A stretch of 64,000 nt of DNA from Siderastrea radians (lineage: Eukaryota > Cnidaria > Anthozoa > Scleractinia > Rhizangiidae), in contig OZ024898.1 of assembly GCA_964017195.1 (NCBI GenBank), positions 5,605,482 through 5,669,481 of the forward strand. The letters run 5' to 3'. The position numbers and the translations under genes were made by a program. The notes below the pieces were generated by a model. It ran no database searches and was not told the origin of the DNA. It was given only the letters and a program-made list of their open reading frames with translations. Within the stretch, counting starts at the first letter, position 1. Each line of letters begins with the position of its first letter. This document shows positions 24,067-35,523 of the stretch, piece by piece.

Positions 24067-24180
24067 ATTGACTAGTCACGACTTAGATACTGCTCATGCG
24101 TTGCAGAGTTACTAGTTCCCAGTCCCCAACTTTTCTCAGTCAAGTATCCTCCAAGATGGCGACCAAAGAGTAACTTTCCT
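24067..24180 (-). promoter_or_regulatory. DNAJ-like 5' UTR/promoter with YY1-type site
   Basis: Immediately upstream of the DNAJ start codon, CCAAGATGGCGAC (24151-24163, plus strand) matches the AAGATGGCGGC-type YY1 motif. In animals this motif is often found just downstream of housekeeping transcription starts. No TATA box is visible. The transcription start is not determined. Confidence 0.45.
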
Positions 24181-24515
24181 CGCTAGTGTCATTTTAGATT
24201 TTGCACCTTTTTAGAGTTTTTAAAAACGAAAAAATAGCTAACTTGATGCCGCATAAAACATATACGCTGAATACCCCACCAAATGAACCATGCTTTTACA
24301 TGTAACTTACTTCAGCAATTCTGACCTTCTCAAGTTTTTCAAAGTTCGCAAATTTGTAGACGCCCGTCCGTTACTGCACGGGATAGAAATCTGAGGAAAA
24401 CGTCATGTAAAACAAATCCATGACGATCTATGACTCGGGCAGTACATGATACCCAGCCGTATTATACAACTCAGTTTTCCCTGAAGACTCTATGTTTTTT
24501 TCTGTCCCTCTCTAC

Positions 24516-24937
24516 TACCCCCCCCCCCTCCCGGGGGAAATCTCTTATATAAGTTAAATACGTATATGTGACCCAAAGTCTATAGTTTTCGAGCCGCTTT
24601 ATTCTGAAATAGGGTATAGATTTTGACCATTTTGGTCTGAAATAGGGCAAGGTTTGTGCGATCTGGTCAGGAATTGAGTATGGTATTTAGAAGAAGATAC
24701 TTTTTATTATCACCTCATTGAGAAGTGTGGTTTGATTAATTTCGGAAATGTGAGCCCCTTTTCAAATGTCTACGCAAACAGAAGCAGTTCCTGAAATAGG
24801 GTATCGAATTTTCGGTCAGGTCTGAAAAAGGGTAGGGAAAATCGTTTATTTTGGTCTGAAATAGGGTACGGGGTCTCAAGGATTGGGCCGCACACTTCCG
24901 CTAAAATTTTCGGGGCGTATCCCCCGGGGGGAGGGGG
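24516..24937. mobile_element. C/G-capped non-autonomous element, copy 3, with 8-bp TSD
   Basis: A 422-bp relative of the elements at 4.1 and 14.6 kb. It begins with a C-run then CCCGGGGGAAATCTC and ends CCCCCGGGGGGAGGGGG. It is flanked by a perfect 8-bp repeat CTCTCTAC (24508-24515 and 24938-24945). The internal short repeat is CTGAAATAGGGTA rather than CCTAAACAGGGTA, so this is a second subfamily with the same architecture. Confidence 0.7.
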
Positions 24938-24945
24938 CTCTCTAC

Positions 24946-26740
24946 CCCTTATTCAGGTGAGAGGAACATGCTAACGCACACGAAAGCAGTCTGCTGACGG
25001 GTGTGGAAACCTGACGCACGCGTGATGAGCTGGAAGAGGGGGGAGGGGAAGGGACTATTGACAACCTCGTCCCCAGGACTTTTTTTTTTAAAGTCCTGGG
25101 AATGAGGTTGGGCTATTGGCAGCGGCCGACTTCTATCCCTGAACGTCTCCCTGAACAGAGGGAGGAACTGCTCGAAGTGTACGGGTATGTAATTACCACT
25201 GAAAAAAATGCTGGCGTTTACCTCTGCATTGCGCAAATTTTATCCAGATGAACTAAGCGCCGACACTTGTGGGCCTCTAGGTTAGGGAGTACTTAACTTT
25301 TGTGTGATTTAGCGACGTAACATGTTTATGATTTAAGTACCTTATCATTTTTATATTCATTACTTGCCGTAAAATCTCTGTTATATGTGTACGACCTAGG
25401 ATAGTATACAAATTTTAATTGGGTTTTTCAGTGTCACCGGTAAGAACAGAACATTCTGCATGAGGTGGTGATCCGTTATTTTAGTATTTTAGTCGATCTA
25501 GTACAATTATATTTTCCAAAATTGTCTTTCATGCATGATCAGTACCTAGTGTGGATGCTTTTATCGCCGAAGGGGCATAACCGGACTCTGATTGCGTTTT
25601 ATTACCAATGCAAAATGATTGGTCTATAACCGGATAGGCTTATAGCAGGAATTTTACAGTATAAATTATAAGGTATTTATTATTTTTTTCTTCCTTACAG
25701 TATCAAGATCCCTACAAACAAACTAACAATGTGCAGAAACGCTGTTCAGTTCTAAAGATGTTTCCTCGGTACACAAAGCAGGAAAGCAAAAAAAAGTGTT
25801 GTTGATATCTGTTTCGTGAGTGAGCAAACAAGGATACATTTTGAGAAGAAATGTTTCGAAGGCCATTAATCGTTTGTTTTGGCTATATAATTAAATAGAG
25901 GGCATTCTTTTGGGACAATTCTGATTATTTTTATTCCTGATTAGGAATCACAGAATACTCGGAACATTAGCTTCCGAAAGAACGTTTATATATAATTATT
26001 CTGTGAAGCGTAAACTTGAGTAAACGGAAAACTCGTGGCGGAAATGACCTGAGAACTTCAGTATCGGTGCACGCATGCGTGGGTTAGGATGGTGTCGGCG
26101 TGCTATAACCGGCGCGCACGCCTTTTGTTTTCGCGTCAAAACTTTCCCAAAAGAATGCATATTTTTCCCATTAGGAGCCAAGATTCCGTTCATTCCGCCA
26201 TCGTGAGCAGAGTGAAGACAATATACTATTTTCATCCATTCCGAAAACGGAAAATTTCCAGAAATAACGCAGTTACCATCTATTCCGGGTATTGATACAA
26301 ATGTGATGGTGAAGTTTTGCTATGAGGAATAGGCGCAAAACAACGCCGCCTATTACTGATTCATACGGCTAGAATATTTGACCCCTCCCCCCCACCCCCC
26401 TCAGACCCTACTTCCTTCCGCATTTCCTTTGTAGTATTCATTTTTTTTACTACGTACTATAGTTAATACTCGTCGATGTTGGTAACATCATAGGCAATAG
26501 GCAAGGTTAAACTGTTAAAGAAAGTGAATTCTTTGTATTCAGCGATTTTCAATTAAATGTCGAAGATGGGTCAAAAAAAAATTCTCGCTCCTCTTTCTGA
26601 ACAACTCCTAGATACGACCAATTGTGAAGTGCCTACATGCGTATTCCCGCGCTTGACACTGGTCATACGTATTTGCTTAGAGCTCCGATTGGTTCAATTT
26701 GCTGTTTGTACATGCATGTTATTGTGATTAGAAGGGAGTA
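24946..26740. other. Gene-poor spacer
   Basis: A 49-bp inverted repeat sits at 25062-25110: arms CAACCTCGTCCCCAGGACTT and the near reverse complement, separated by a T/A run. The end words resemble those of the perfect hairpin at 35.5 kb, so they are probably one family of very short foldback elements. The rest shows no gene; open frames here, such as 25996-26235 minus, have no recognisable domain. Confidence 0.5.
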
Positions 26741-27026
26741 TAGAGCGGCTTTCAGTTGAGTGTCGAAAGCAATTCGCGTTTTGCTTTGGTTTTGCTTTAC
26801 TTCGCTCTGTGATTGGATAAAAAATCTCGCGCCACTTTCTCGACCAATCAGAAGTAAAACTCAAACCAATCGCGACTTGCTCGCACGCGTTTTCCCGCGC
26901 TTGGTGCCGGTTACATGTATTTGCTTCCAGTTCTGATTGGTTCGTTGGATAATTTGTGTTTGTTGTGATTGGCTGGGATAATTACTTTGGTTTTGGTTTT
27001 ACGACACTCATTTGAAAAGCGCTCTA
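26741..27026. mobile_element. MITE with TTTCAATTGAGTGTCG termini, copy 1
   Basis: The left end TAGAGCGGCTTTCAGTTGAG and the right end (reverse complement TTAGAGCGCTTTTCAAATGAG) form ~26-bp inverted repeats. The interior holds several ATTGG/CCAAT words (CTGATTGGTTC, GTGATTGGCTG, GACCAATCAG), which are NF-Y type motifs. A solo end (TTACGACACTCAATTGAAC) lies about 30 bp further right. The second copy is at 34.1 kb. Confidence 0.75.
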
Positions 27027-27290
27027 ATAACTTTAGTCTTGGTTTTACGACACTCAATTGAACACCCCCCCCCCCTCCATAACGTTTTCAATAGCTTTCC
27101 CGTCGTGGTTGCGAGTTAAGTTACGTTCCCAATACATGGTACCAGAAGACTGCATTTTGCCCCTAAAAGGTATTAGAAACGACATCAGTAAACTCACAAA
27201 AAGCCGTCAACCCCTTGGTCTTTAATTTTTCCTTCCTGTCAATAATTAGAAGTTGCTGTTCCTGACAGCGAATGTCACAGCTTCTGTCGA

Positions 27291-27473
27291 TATAAAGAGG
27301 GCTTGGCAATTCGTTGCGATTGTCTCCGGATACGTTTTGTCAGCTTTGTTTGCTCGGCAAAAGAAACTATAGTTGAAAGGCGCTTTTGTTATATTTACTA
27401 GCTAATCACCGACGCAAAGAGGCCAAGAAACTTTTCATTTGAAATTTGTAAAAGGAACAATTCAATTTTCACG
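27291..27473 (+). promoter_or_regulatory. TATA-containing promoter and possible leader exon
   Basis: TATAAAGAGG at 27291 is followed, about 150 bp on, by a strong splice donor (CACG|GTAAGTG, last exon base 27473). The segment between has no long reading frame, as expected for a 5' untranslated exon. The nearest plus-strand gene that could use it is the secreted protein gene whose ATG at 32172 directly follows an acceptor (TTTCACAG|GT-ATG). The ~4.7-kb intron this implies is inference. Confidence 0.4.
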
Positions 27474-29070
27474 GTAAGTGAAAGTGCTTTGTAAAGTAGT
27501 CTCATGAATTTAAAGCAACTCTAATAGTTTCCACTTTGCCGCCAGGACCTCATGTATCTTACTGAATAAGACCCTCAAAAATTTGTTTGCAATTTCAGCA
27601 TTAAATGACTTTCGAAATTGGGTTTTTAGCCGATACAGTTTGCATTGTCTTCGCAATATCAGCATCTTTTGATTCTGTAATAGGTAAAGCGTGCTTTTGT
27701 GATTAATTGATTCATTTTAGTGAAGAAAACAATATAGCATCCATTCCCACTCGTCGAGTTAAAATAAGTTCTCGCTCTTAGATGTTCACTCGCTTTCAAG
27801 CCTTTCCGGATCTGTTTTAACAGAAAACTCAGCTGCCATTTAATCTGGAATGAATCAATCAATTTACAAACTTTGAATAGTTTTAAAGGCGCCTTTTCAA
27901 TCACTGGGCGGCATCGATGGTTTTCTGTCATTTTTGAAGCCGAAAATCAAAATACAGAAAGACCTCGTGGTGTTCTATTTACTTAAACAACGTGTGCTGG
28001 CGTATCGAAGGTTTTCACCACGATATCCACGGCTGGTGACGTTTCTTCAGAACAAAATTAATTGATATATATCTCTTTGTATCGCTCGAAACTATATTTT
28101 GCAAAAAGGCTTATGGTATGAGCTTAGTGAATCGTCTATTATTGCAAGAGGAACTTTGCTCTTCGCGCCCTTGATAGCGTCAGGTGACACTGAAAAACCA
28201 TTCAGTTACGTCTCAGTTGATTTTGCCACTGACATCTGTGTTTGTTAAACTACGGATATATTTCTCAGACTTTGTTCATTCTTTGTCCGCTCTCCTGCAC
28301 CTAGTCACTTTGTTTAACTTTTGACGGAGAAGGAACTCATCCGCTAATATTAATTCGGCCGATTTCAATGATCATGTCTTACCATTACGAACTGAACAGT
28401 TACTGTGCTACGAGCAGACAGTGCCAAAGGCGCAACATGCATTTGTCCATTTTGTTGCGCATGATCACACTATTATTTTTGTTATCTAGTAAAGCAGCAA
28501 CGCGGCTCTTTCATTAATTGGAAAGAGTTTCGGCGCCGAAAAGCAATTTGTACAAAGCTGTTTGAAAATACTTGAACGTGTTTTTAAGATAAGAAATGTT
28601 TAACTTATAGCAAAGTTCCATGCTTACAAACTTCTTTGTTTACGTGCCCAAAATCGAGGTAAAAGTTTCCGGGCTTTCCAGAAACGCACACCACTGAAGG
28701 TAAAGGAAAATCGAATAATCACCATGCAATTATTTTCAATTGCTTCTTGAGCGTTTAAAAGGCAACCGACGGTCAAACAAACTGCATGGAAAAACAATTC
28801 TGGACTAGCGCTTTATCTGGGTGATAATAGAACGAAGCGCATAGAAAGTGACCTGCTTTTAGAATTCGACTGACACTTTTGGCTGTTACCGCGCTGAACA
28901 GGCTGCAGGCTTTTAAGCATTTAAAAATTGGTACCAAAATTGCGTTTTCAACAAGTCAGGTGGGATAATCTCCACACTTTCCTTAGTAAGATAAATGTCT
29001 CGTCCTCTCTCCGCTTTACCTAGTGTAACGCCCTCTTCTGATAATAACAAAACGAACTAAAAAAATTCAG
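27474..29070. other. Spacer or putative intron, no gene recognised
   Basis: AT-rich sequence with only short open frames. One near 27659-27931 minus has no family resemblance. It may be intronic to the plus-strand secreted gene if the leader exon at 27.3 kb is real. Confidence 0.35.
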
Positions 29071-29079
29071 TCGATTAAG

Positions 29080-29330
29080 CATTCTCGTCCCCAGAGCTGC
29101 CATCCTTTAGGCCAGCTCCACGGATCGAGAGCTCTGGCAGGGTCCAAAGCAGGAAGTCCGCGAATCACGGACGTCCGGCTTTCTGCGCAGCGTCAGAATT
29201 TGAAACAGAAACGGTTACCATCGGTTACAAGAATGGGCAGCTACTGCCCTTCCGCGTTATCCTGGTCCCCTGCTGGAGCTCTCGATCCGTGGCGCTAGCC
29301 AAAAGGATCGCAGCTCTGGGGACGAGAATA
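29080..29330. mobile_element. Mutator-like MITE with long TIRs and 9-bp TSD
   Basis: A 251-bp element whose ends are ~60-bp inverted repeats. The left reads ATTCTCGTCCCCAGAGCTGC, then CCACGGATCGAGAGCTC. The right arm is the reverse complement with a few mismatches. The nine bases TCGATTAAG occur directly outside both ends (29071-29079 and 29331-29339). A 9-bp duplication with long inverted repeats is the usual signature of Mutator-like elements. No coding capacity. Confidence 0.75.
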
Positions 29331-29339
29331 TCGATTAAG

Positions 29340-31335
29340 GACGTTGGCGCTAATTGTTTGTGTGCATCCTTACCGCGCATTTAATTGACGTCGCAATGTC
29401 ACGCCACCGTCATGCATCGAACGCGTGCGCTGAGTAAAAGAAATTTAGACAAATACAGTGGTGGTCTGAAAGTGGGACGATTTTGGGTGTGAACGTCCTT
29501 AAAGAATAGTAGAAGATCATAAAATGCAATTTCACCATGATCAATCGAATGAAGAAGGTGTTTCAGGAAATGAAAGTAAAATGTCTTGTTTGCAATTCAG
29601 AAGTCTTAATTCCTCTAAATTCTATGTTACTGCTTTGTTTCCTTTTTAATGGTTTATCTCAACATGAGCAATGTCCACAGACATATATGGAAGAGCTTCA
29701 TTCCTTTCTTCCTCAAATCCAAATTCTTGATGCTTATAATGTTTTTTATTTGCCGTCAAGCCTTATTCAGTAAAATGTCAGTTTTTGAGAAGGGTATCCA
29801 ACAAACAAGTAAAATCTTAATTTCCGCTGGTCGAGAAGTCATCAAGTCTAAAGATTAAAAAGACCATTTTGGCAGTTAAATTATTACATCAAGATCGCCT
29901 GGATTAAAAAAATATGAAAAACAATATATTGTGCATGATTGTCTGCCATATGATAATTGTGTTACTTCAATAAAGTAACCTTTACCTAGGCTTATTTTGG
30001 TTTTCTTTTTAGACGGATTAAACTAATGAGTTTTAATAATCTTTCGCTTTTGGTTATTCCTGTTAGAACAGAAGGCATTAAATGTTTACTCAGTGAAGAA
30101 TTTCATTTCATTTTGCAAAGCTTTCCTTGCATCATTTATTGACCCCTCATTTTCTTCAATAAAAGTGTTTCGATATTTTTAGCAATGTCGAATTTCAATT
30201 TCCTTAATTACTGCATTGTTCTCGATAAAATAAACGTTTTCTTTGGTTATTGAAAATTTCATTTGACGTGTTAATTGCCGTGCGGTGTCTGAGACAAGGT
30301 AGACTTGCACTTTGCTCTTTCACGTCGTGAGGTTTCCTTTGTCACTGACTCCAAATTCGTCAGTTTTAACCCTGCCCGTTTCGTTATATTAAGAACTGTT
30401 ATTTACTGCCATATACTGAGCCTTAGTTCTCAATCGTGAGTTTCAGGTAACGTATTTATTTATTTTCGTTGTTGAGGCTAATATAAAAAGATGAAGCGCA
30501 GTTGTTGGAGGTTTAGCGCTTAACTAAGCAAGCGAAGCTCGTGGACCGATCAAAACCTCCACCGTCGATTCGTTGTCTTTTTTACACCGAGGTAGATACA
30601 ACTGAATGACCACTAACAGACAAAAAGCTTGGACTAACTTCGTCATAATCTAGAATCCCACACATCAGGAAAGTAATTGAATACTACACGTGAATCACGC
30701 ACATGGGAAGGTACGTGAACTCCGAATTGAGGCCGAATTGCTATATATAAAAAAACCTGGCGGATAAAGTGACGGCCTGGTATGTTTTCATCAGGTAATC
30801 TTCATTTTTTTTTTTTTTTTTTGAGGCGGTGAAGGGAGGGAAGGATTTTTCTGGGGGCCTATGTAAAGAAAATTCCCATTAACGTGGGGATTCAACTAAA
30901 AACATACGGAAGTTTAATAAACCTACAGGTCTTGGTTGCGTGAGGTCTCTAGTTATCAAGAAAACTGTATTTTATGCGTAGAAGATCATTTCGTTATGTT
31001 CTACTGGTAAAATAGTCATTAGGTGAAAAAGGTGAAGTCCACCACAAGCAACAGGAGGCGGCTTCTGTAGCATGAAGCAACTGAGAGCATTGGCCATGGA
31101 TGGGACGCTAGTCTGATCCATTGTGAGGTTACCCCGAGTAGTATGTTACTAGTGTTCATTTTTAAACCTGCGTGGAGAGAGACAATGTGTAGTAAAGTTT
31201 CTTGGCTAAGGGGACAACACGATAGCACTGAGGTAACACACCTCGAACCACTTATGTTCAAATGTCGAGCGGCTTCCCATTTTCACTGGACCACAAGGCG
31301 GTGTGTTCTGTAAGTGAAAAGTCAAAGATCTGTAG
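29340..31335. other. Spacer, no gene recognised
   Basis: Short AT-rich frames only, such as 29537-29773 and 29649-29858 plus, which overlap in different frames. A T-run occurs near 30806-30823. No supported RNA gene or coding exon. Confidence 0.4.
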
Positions 31336-31863
31336 TCTTACTAATTTTCACGTGTACTAAATCTCGCGATTTTCGCGGTTTGGAAAAAATCGCGAAAATT
31401 AATACTCGCGAAAAAAAAAAGAAGAGAACGCGAAATTAAACATGCGACGTTTAATACCACATTACATAAGAATAGAATGCATGAACTTTTAATGTTGTGA
31501 GTCAAGGACTTTTTTGGGATTGTTCTGAATTAAAACTCTTACTTAATTTCTGTGCTTTTCTGATAAGTATTTTTCTGATCCGGTTTTCGACTAACACTCT
31601 TCCTCCATTTCACTGTTTTGCTCTTAGTTTTAAACTTATTTGTCACTTCCAGAAGCTAGTACCCTAAAAATATAATGTCTTATTATTCTATATAGCTAAC
31701 TTGTGATTATTCTCATTAAAACAGGACCCTCAGATCAGGGTCTGGGACACTAAAGCAATGGCAAAACCGCAAAATTAAATACACATCTGTTCATTATGCA
31801 TGTTTTCGAAATACAGCTCCCGAATTTTTGCGAAACTAAGTACGCGCGAAAATTTGTAAGAAT
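31336..31863. mobile_element. TIR element with TCTTACWAATTTTC ends
   Basis: The left end reads TCTTACTAATTTTCACGTGT and the right end is the reverse complement of TCTTACAAATTTTCGCGCGT. The two ends remain similar for about 35 bp. CGCGAAAATT words recur inside. No transposase frame is present, and the target-site duplication is not clear. Confidence 0.5.
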
Positions 31864-32171
31864 AAGGCACTATCGCTTATAGTGAAACGCAAGCTGCCGT
31901 CGCCACTCAAGTCAGCCGTCTCCTCCCCAAACACACAGGGGCGCATTGTAACCCTGTGGGTTAGGGGGAAGAGACAGCTGACATTTCAGATTACAGTGAT
32001 TGCCATCGGAAAGTAACGATGCGTAGGGCATGTTTCAGTGGACAATAGACATGATAAAGCGCATACACCCGTTAACTATCAGTGAATAGTCCATGGCGAC
32101 TGAGCCAATCAAATTCGCGCATTCGCAACAGACCACAGTGAATATGTACTAATTTCACTTATTTCACAGGT

Positions 32172-33557
32172 ATGCAACCAAACCAAGTCAAAGTCTCCGT
32201 CGTTGTCATCGTAGCATTCTACGCGCTTTGTCATGTAGAAGGTTAGTACAAAGTTCACCTTCTACTTGATCACTATATTCCCTGTTTGTTTTTGTTTTTG
32301 TTTTTGTGCAAAGTGGGGGATAAGGTTATGGTGGGTGGAGGACAGGGGAAGTCCAAACCTTCCCCTTCCCGTAACCTTTAGCCCGGTTCCCGCGTCGCCA
32401 TTTTTGTTGGTTCCCGCCTCTTTTACTTTTTTCAATTGCAAAATATTGTGCAATGTGTGAAATTTTTTTCTGTACCCCCCCCCCTCCCTCATAATCCTGA
32501 TAAGACCTGAAAAGAAATGAGGGGAGGGGAGGGGAGGGGAGTAAGGGGTACAGTATTAATTAACACTATTGAGAATAATAGGAGGCTGCAGTACTTTTAA
32601 TTCACAAACACCCATTCAAGATATTTTATTTTTTATTATGTATATACAACAACATAAAACAAAAGAATTTGCTGAGCTTCATGATCATAGCCAGTTTCTT
32701 TTATTAACTGTGTTTAAACTAGTCTAAAATTGAAAAAAAAAATAAATTTACTCATATTACACCCATTTCTAAATCTGTTACAACCTGCACCATACCTACG
32801 AACACGAGTAGCAGAATTTATAATTACTGTAGCTACAAGACGACCAGTTGTCCTAATCTCCTTAGATCCCAGTACGCGAAAGTGGAAATATAGAAATTAT
32901 GCAAAAGAACGGTAAAACGAGAAGGGACTTGAGGAGCGAGCATCCGGTGCACAGAAGCTTGTTTATTAATTGTTTGCGCGAGCAAATATAACTTGTCAAG
33001 GAAGAACCTCAAGAAAAAATTTCTCACCTTTTACAAACAAGTAAAACAGTTTCAAAAAACTTGTCAAGGATCAAGGAAAATTTGCTCATCTTTTGGCATA
33101 AGCCCTAAACATGCGAACAAGGAAACCTAACAAAACAACCCAGGCTGACACCATGCGATAGACTATAGCATCCCATCTAGGGGTGGGGTGTGGTTAGTCA
33201 TGCTCTTAATTATTCAGTCGCATTCTTGTTGCAGAAATTTGGGCTTAGGTCCTGCACAGATGACACAGCAGACACAAAGTTACGTTTCGCTTTTCTTGAA
33301 TTGGATATGCATTTTTTTTTAGCTGGACGGCTAACTGGTGAGGGCTGCTACAGAGACAAGATGAATGATAGGGCAATGCCAGAGCTACTCTACAACTTTA
33401 GAAAGACAGGAGAACTGAACTGGAATGATCTAACCAGTAGTGTCATTGACAAATGCAAAGAAGCAGCCCAAGCTAAGGTTATTATTGCCAGTTAATTCTG
33501 TTAAAAGTTAGGAATTAATTACTACTACTACTACTACCACCACCACCACCACCACTG

Positions 33558-33634
<77 letters not shown>

Positions 33635-34096
33635 GCTGCTACTATCGTCTACTGTTATTACTGCTACTACGTCTGCTCGGCTCGTACAAGATATGATAAT
33701 GAATTTCAAGGTTCAAGGTCCGACGATAATTGAGATTCTTCACCTGTTGGATAGTAAGTATATCCCGAGGGTTTCCCCGTTTTATGTTAAATTTATCAAA
33801 TGCTAGACACCCCCTTACTATTTTTGTGCATTATAACAACGGGAGGAGCCATGCCTTAATTTTCTTGATAAGCTAACGACACGTTTTCTTGTCAGGGCTA
33901 TAAATGCTTTGGAATACAGTTTTACGGTGAATGCTGGTCAGGTAAAGATGCCTGCGAGACTTACGGCAAACACGGCGAGTCACGTAACTGTTACTGTTCC
34001 ATAGACAACTACAAGCACTACGATGAGGAAAGCTCGTGCAGCGGAGTGGTTGGGGCAAACTCCACCAACTTTGTTTACAAGATAGAAGACTACTAA
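32172..34096 (+). CDS. Small secreted cysteine-rich protein (WSC/PAN-like, three exons)
   Basis: Exons are 32172-32241, 33323-33477 and 33896-34096 (TAA at 34094-34096). They join in phases 1 and 0 to give 141 residues. Exon 1 encodes a signal peptide (hydrophobic VSVVVIVAFYALC). The mature part has GCYRDKMNDRAMPEL, a Trp-containing helix region, KCKEAAQAKGYKCFGIQF, YGECWSG, GESRNCYC and a C-terminal NFVYKI. The 'GCY.D..DRA..L...W....C...A...GY..F.IQ..GEC' pattern resembles the WSC-like/PAN-like modules common in coral secreted proteins. At least eight cysteines suggest disulphide bonding. The exact domain name is uncertain. A CTA microsatellite lies in intron 2, and a MITE begins about 17 bp after the stop. 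Confidence 0.8.
33513..33690. repeat. (CTA)n/(CAC)n microsatellite in intron 2
   Basis: A long ACT/CTA run with an embedded CAC block, in the second intron of the secreted protein gene. It produces a meaningless poly-Ser frame on the minus strand. Confidence 0.9.
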
Positions 34097-34112
34097 GGTA
34101 TAGTGAATTTGA

Positions 34113-34390
34113 GTGGTTTTCAATTGAGTGTCGAAATTAATTTGCGTTTTGCTTTCGTTTTTCACTACTTCGCTCTGTGATTGGCTGAAAAATCTCACGC
34201 CATTCTCTCGAACAGAAGTAAAACTCAAACCAGTCGCCACTTGCTCGCACGCGTTTTCCCGCACTTGGCGCCGATTACATAAATTTGCTTCGAGTTCTGA
34301 TTGGTTCATTGGGTAATTTGTGTTTGTTGTGATTGGCTGGGGTAATTACTTTGGTTTTAGTTTTACGACACTCATTTGAAAAGGGCTCTA
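34113..34390. mobile_element. MITE with TTTCAATTGAGTGTCG termini, copy 2
   Basis: Same family and orientation as 26741-27026, including AATCTCACGCC, AAGTAAAACTCAAACCA, TTGCTCGCACGCGTTTTCCC and TGTGATTGGCTGG. It starts about 17 bp after the stop codon of the secreted gene, so it should lie in that gene's 3' UTR or immediate 3' flank. Confidence 0.75.
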
Positions 34391-34402
34391 ATTCAAATGA
34401 TC

Positions 34403-34999
34403 TAAACTTAACTGTTGAATTCAGATATGTTTTACAGTAGTCCAGTTTCTAGTTAACGAGGCCTACTAAAGAAAATATGAAAAGAAAAAATAAATTAATT
34501 TAATTCAAAAGATGGGGCCAGTTGTTATTTACACATTTCAGCACAGGCTTACCATCCTCCATTCGTGTGGTGAGCTGCGTCTCCATGGTGGCCGTATTGA
34601 TTTTCGATCTAGCAAAACTGAGGCGAAATTTAGCGCTTTCAAAACTGAAGAAAATGAAATAAAAACTCACTTTCGAAAGCCTTAAATCATCAAAGTATAC
34701 AAGGGAAAAGAACGTTAAACCTTATGGCAGCAATTTCAAGAGTTTTTATTTCATCAGTTTTGAAAGCCCTAAATTTCGCCTTCATAAACCGAAAAAATTT
34801 ATTTACAGCACACCACACAAACAGAGGATGGTAAGCCTGTGCTGAAAAGTATAAATAACAACTGCCCCCGTCTTTTGAATTAATTTAATTAATTTTTTTC
34901 ATATTTTCTTTTCATATTTTCATATTTTCATTAGTAGGCCTCGTTAACTAGAAACTGGACTACTGTAAAACATATCTGAATTCAACAATTAAGTTTAAA
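34403..34999. mobile_element. ~600-bp foldback element
   Basis: The outer arms start TCTAAACTTAACTGTTGAAT and end with the near reverse complement (ATTCAACAATTAAGTTTAAA). They include CAGTAGTCCAGTTTCTAGTT, the 'GAGGCCTACTAA' word and a TTAATTTAATTCAAAAGA block. A nested inner pair (GGCGAAATTTAGCGCTTTCA and its near complement) lies closer to the centre. The whole element could fold into a long imperfect hairpin. No coding capacity. Confidence 0.75.
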
Positions 35000-35523
35000 T
35001 TCCAAACAATCGTAACATATATCTACTGTAACCGTTTTACTACATATTGTAACGACTATCCGTATTTTCATTGGCCCCCGAAGAAGGACGGCTTGACTGT
35101 CCGAAATATCGGAAATACCAACTCGCTCGTCGTTTTTTCTTTGTTTTTGTTTTTTTTTAATAGTTTATGTTAGAGGATGGTAAACCTGTGGTATCAGTAA
35201 AAAGATTGTTCATAATACGGAGCATTGTTTCTATCCGGCCTCGTCCCGCTGTACTTTTTTTTAACATTTCATATACGTGAGCTTTACGTACATGAATGAA
35301 TGCTGTACGTGCTAAACAGACATTTACTGCTTTACTTGAGATTGAGGCTAACAAATGCGCTTTCAGTATCTGTATTCAGAGGAAATATTACACTAGGATA
35401 GGGATTATTAATCTGTTAAATATTCCTCGCATTTTTTTGCCCTTGCTTTGCCCTTTTTATTAGTGGGGGAAGGGGAGACAATCAAGGACTTCCGCCTTCC
35501 CCCTTCATGTCCCCCATTTCCTT

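Noticed and set aside
33515..33709. Poly-serine frame
   Set aside because: Microsatellite translation inside an intron.
35042..35140. Hammerhead-ribozyme-like motif of a Penelope-like element (GAAGAAGGACGG...GTCCGAAA)
   Set aside because: The catalytic CUGAUGA core is not matched and stem I/III partners could not be found, so only a loose resemblance remains.
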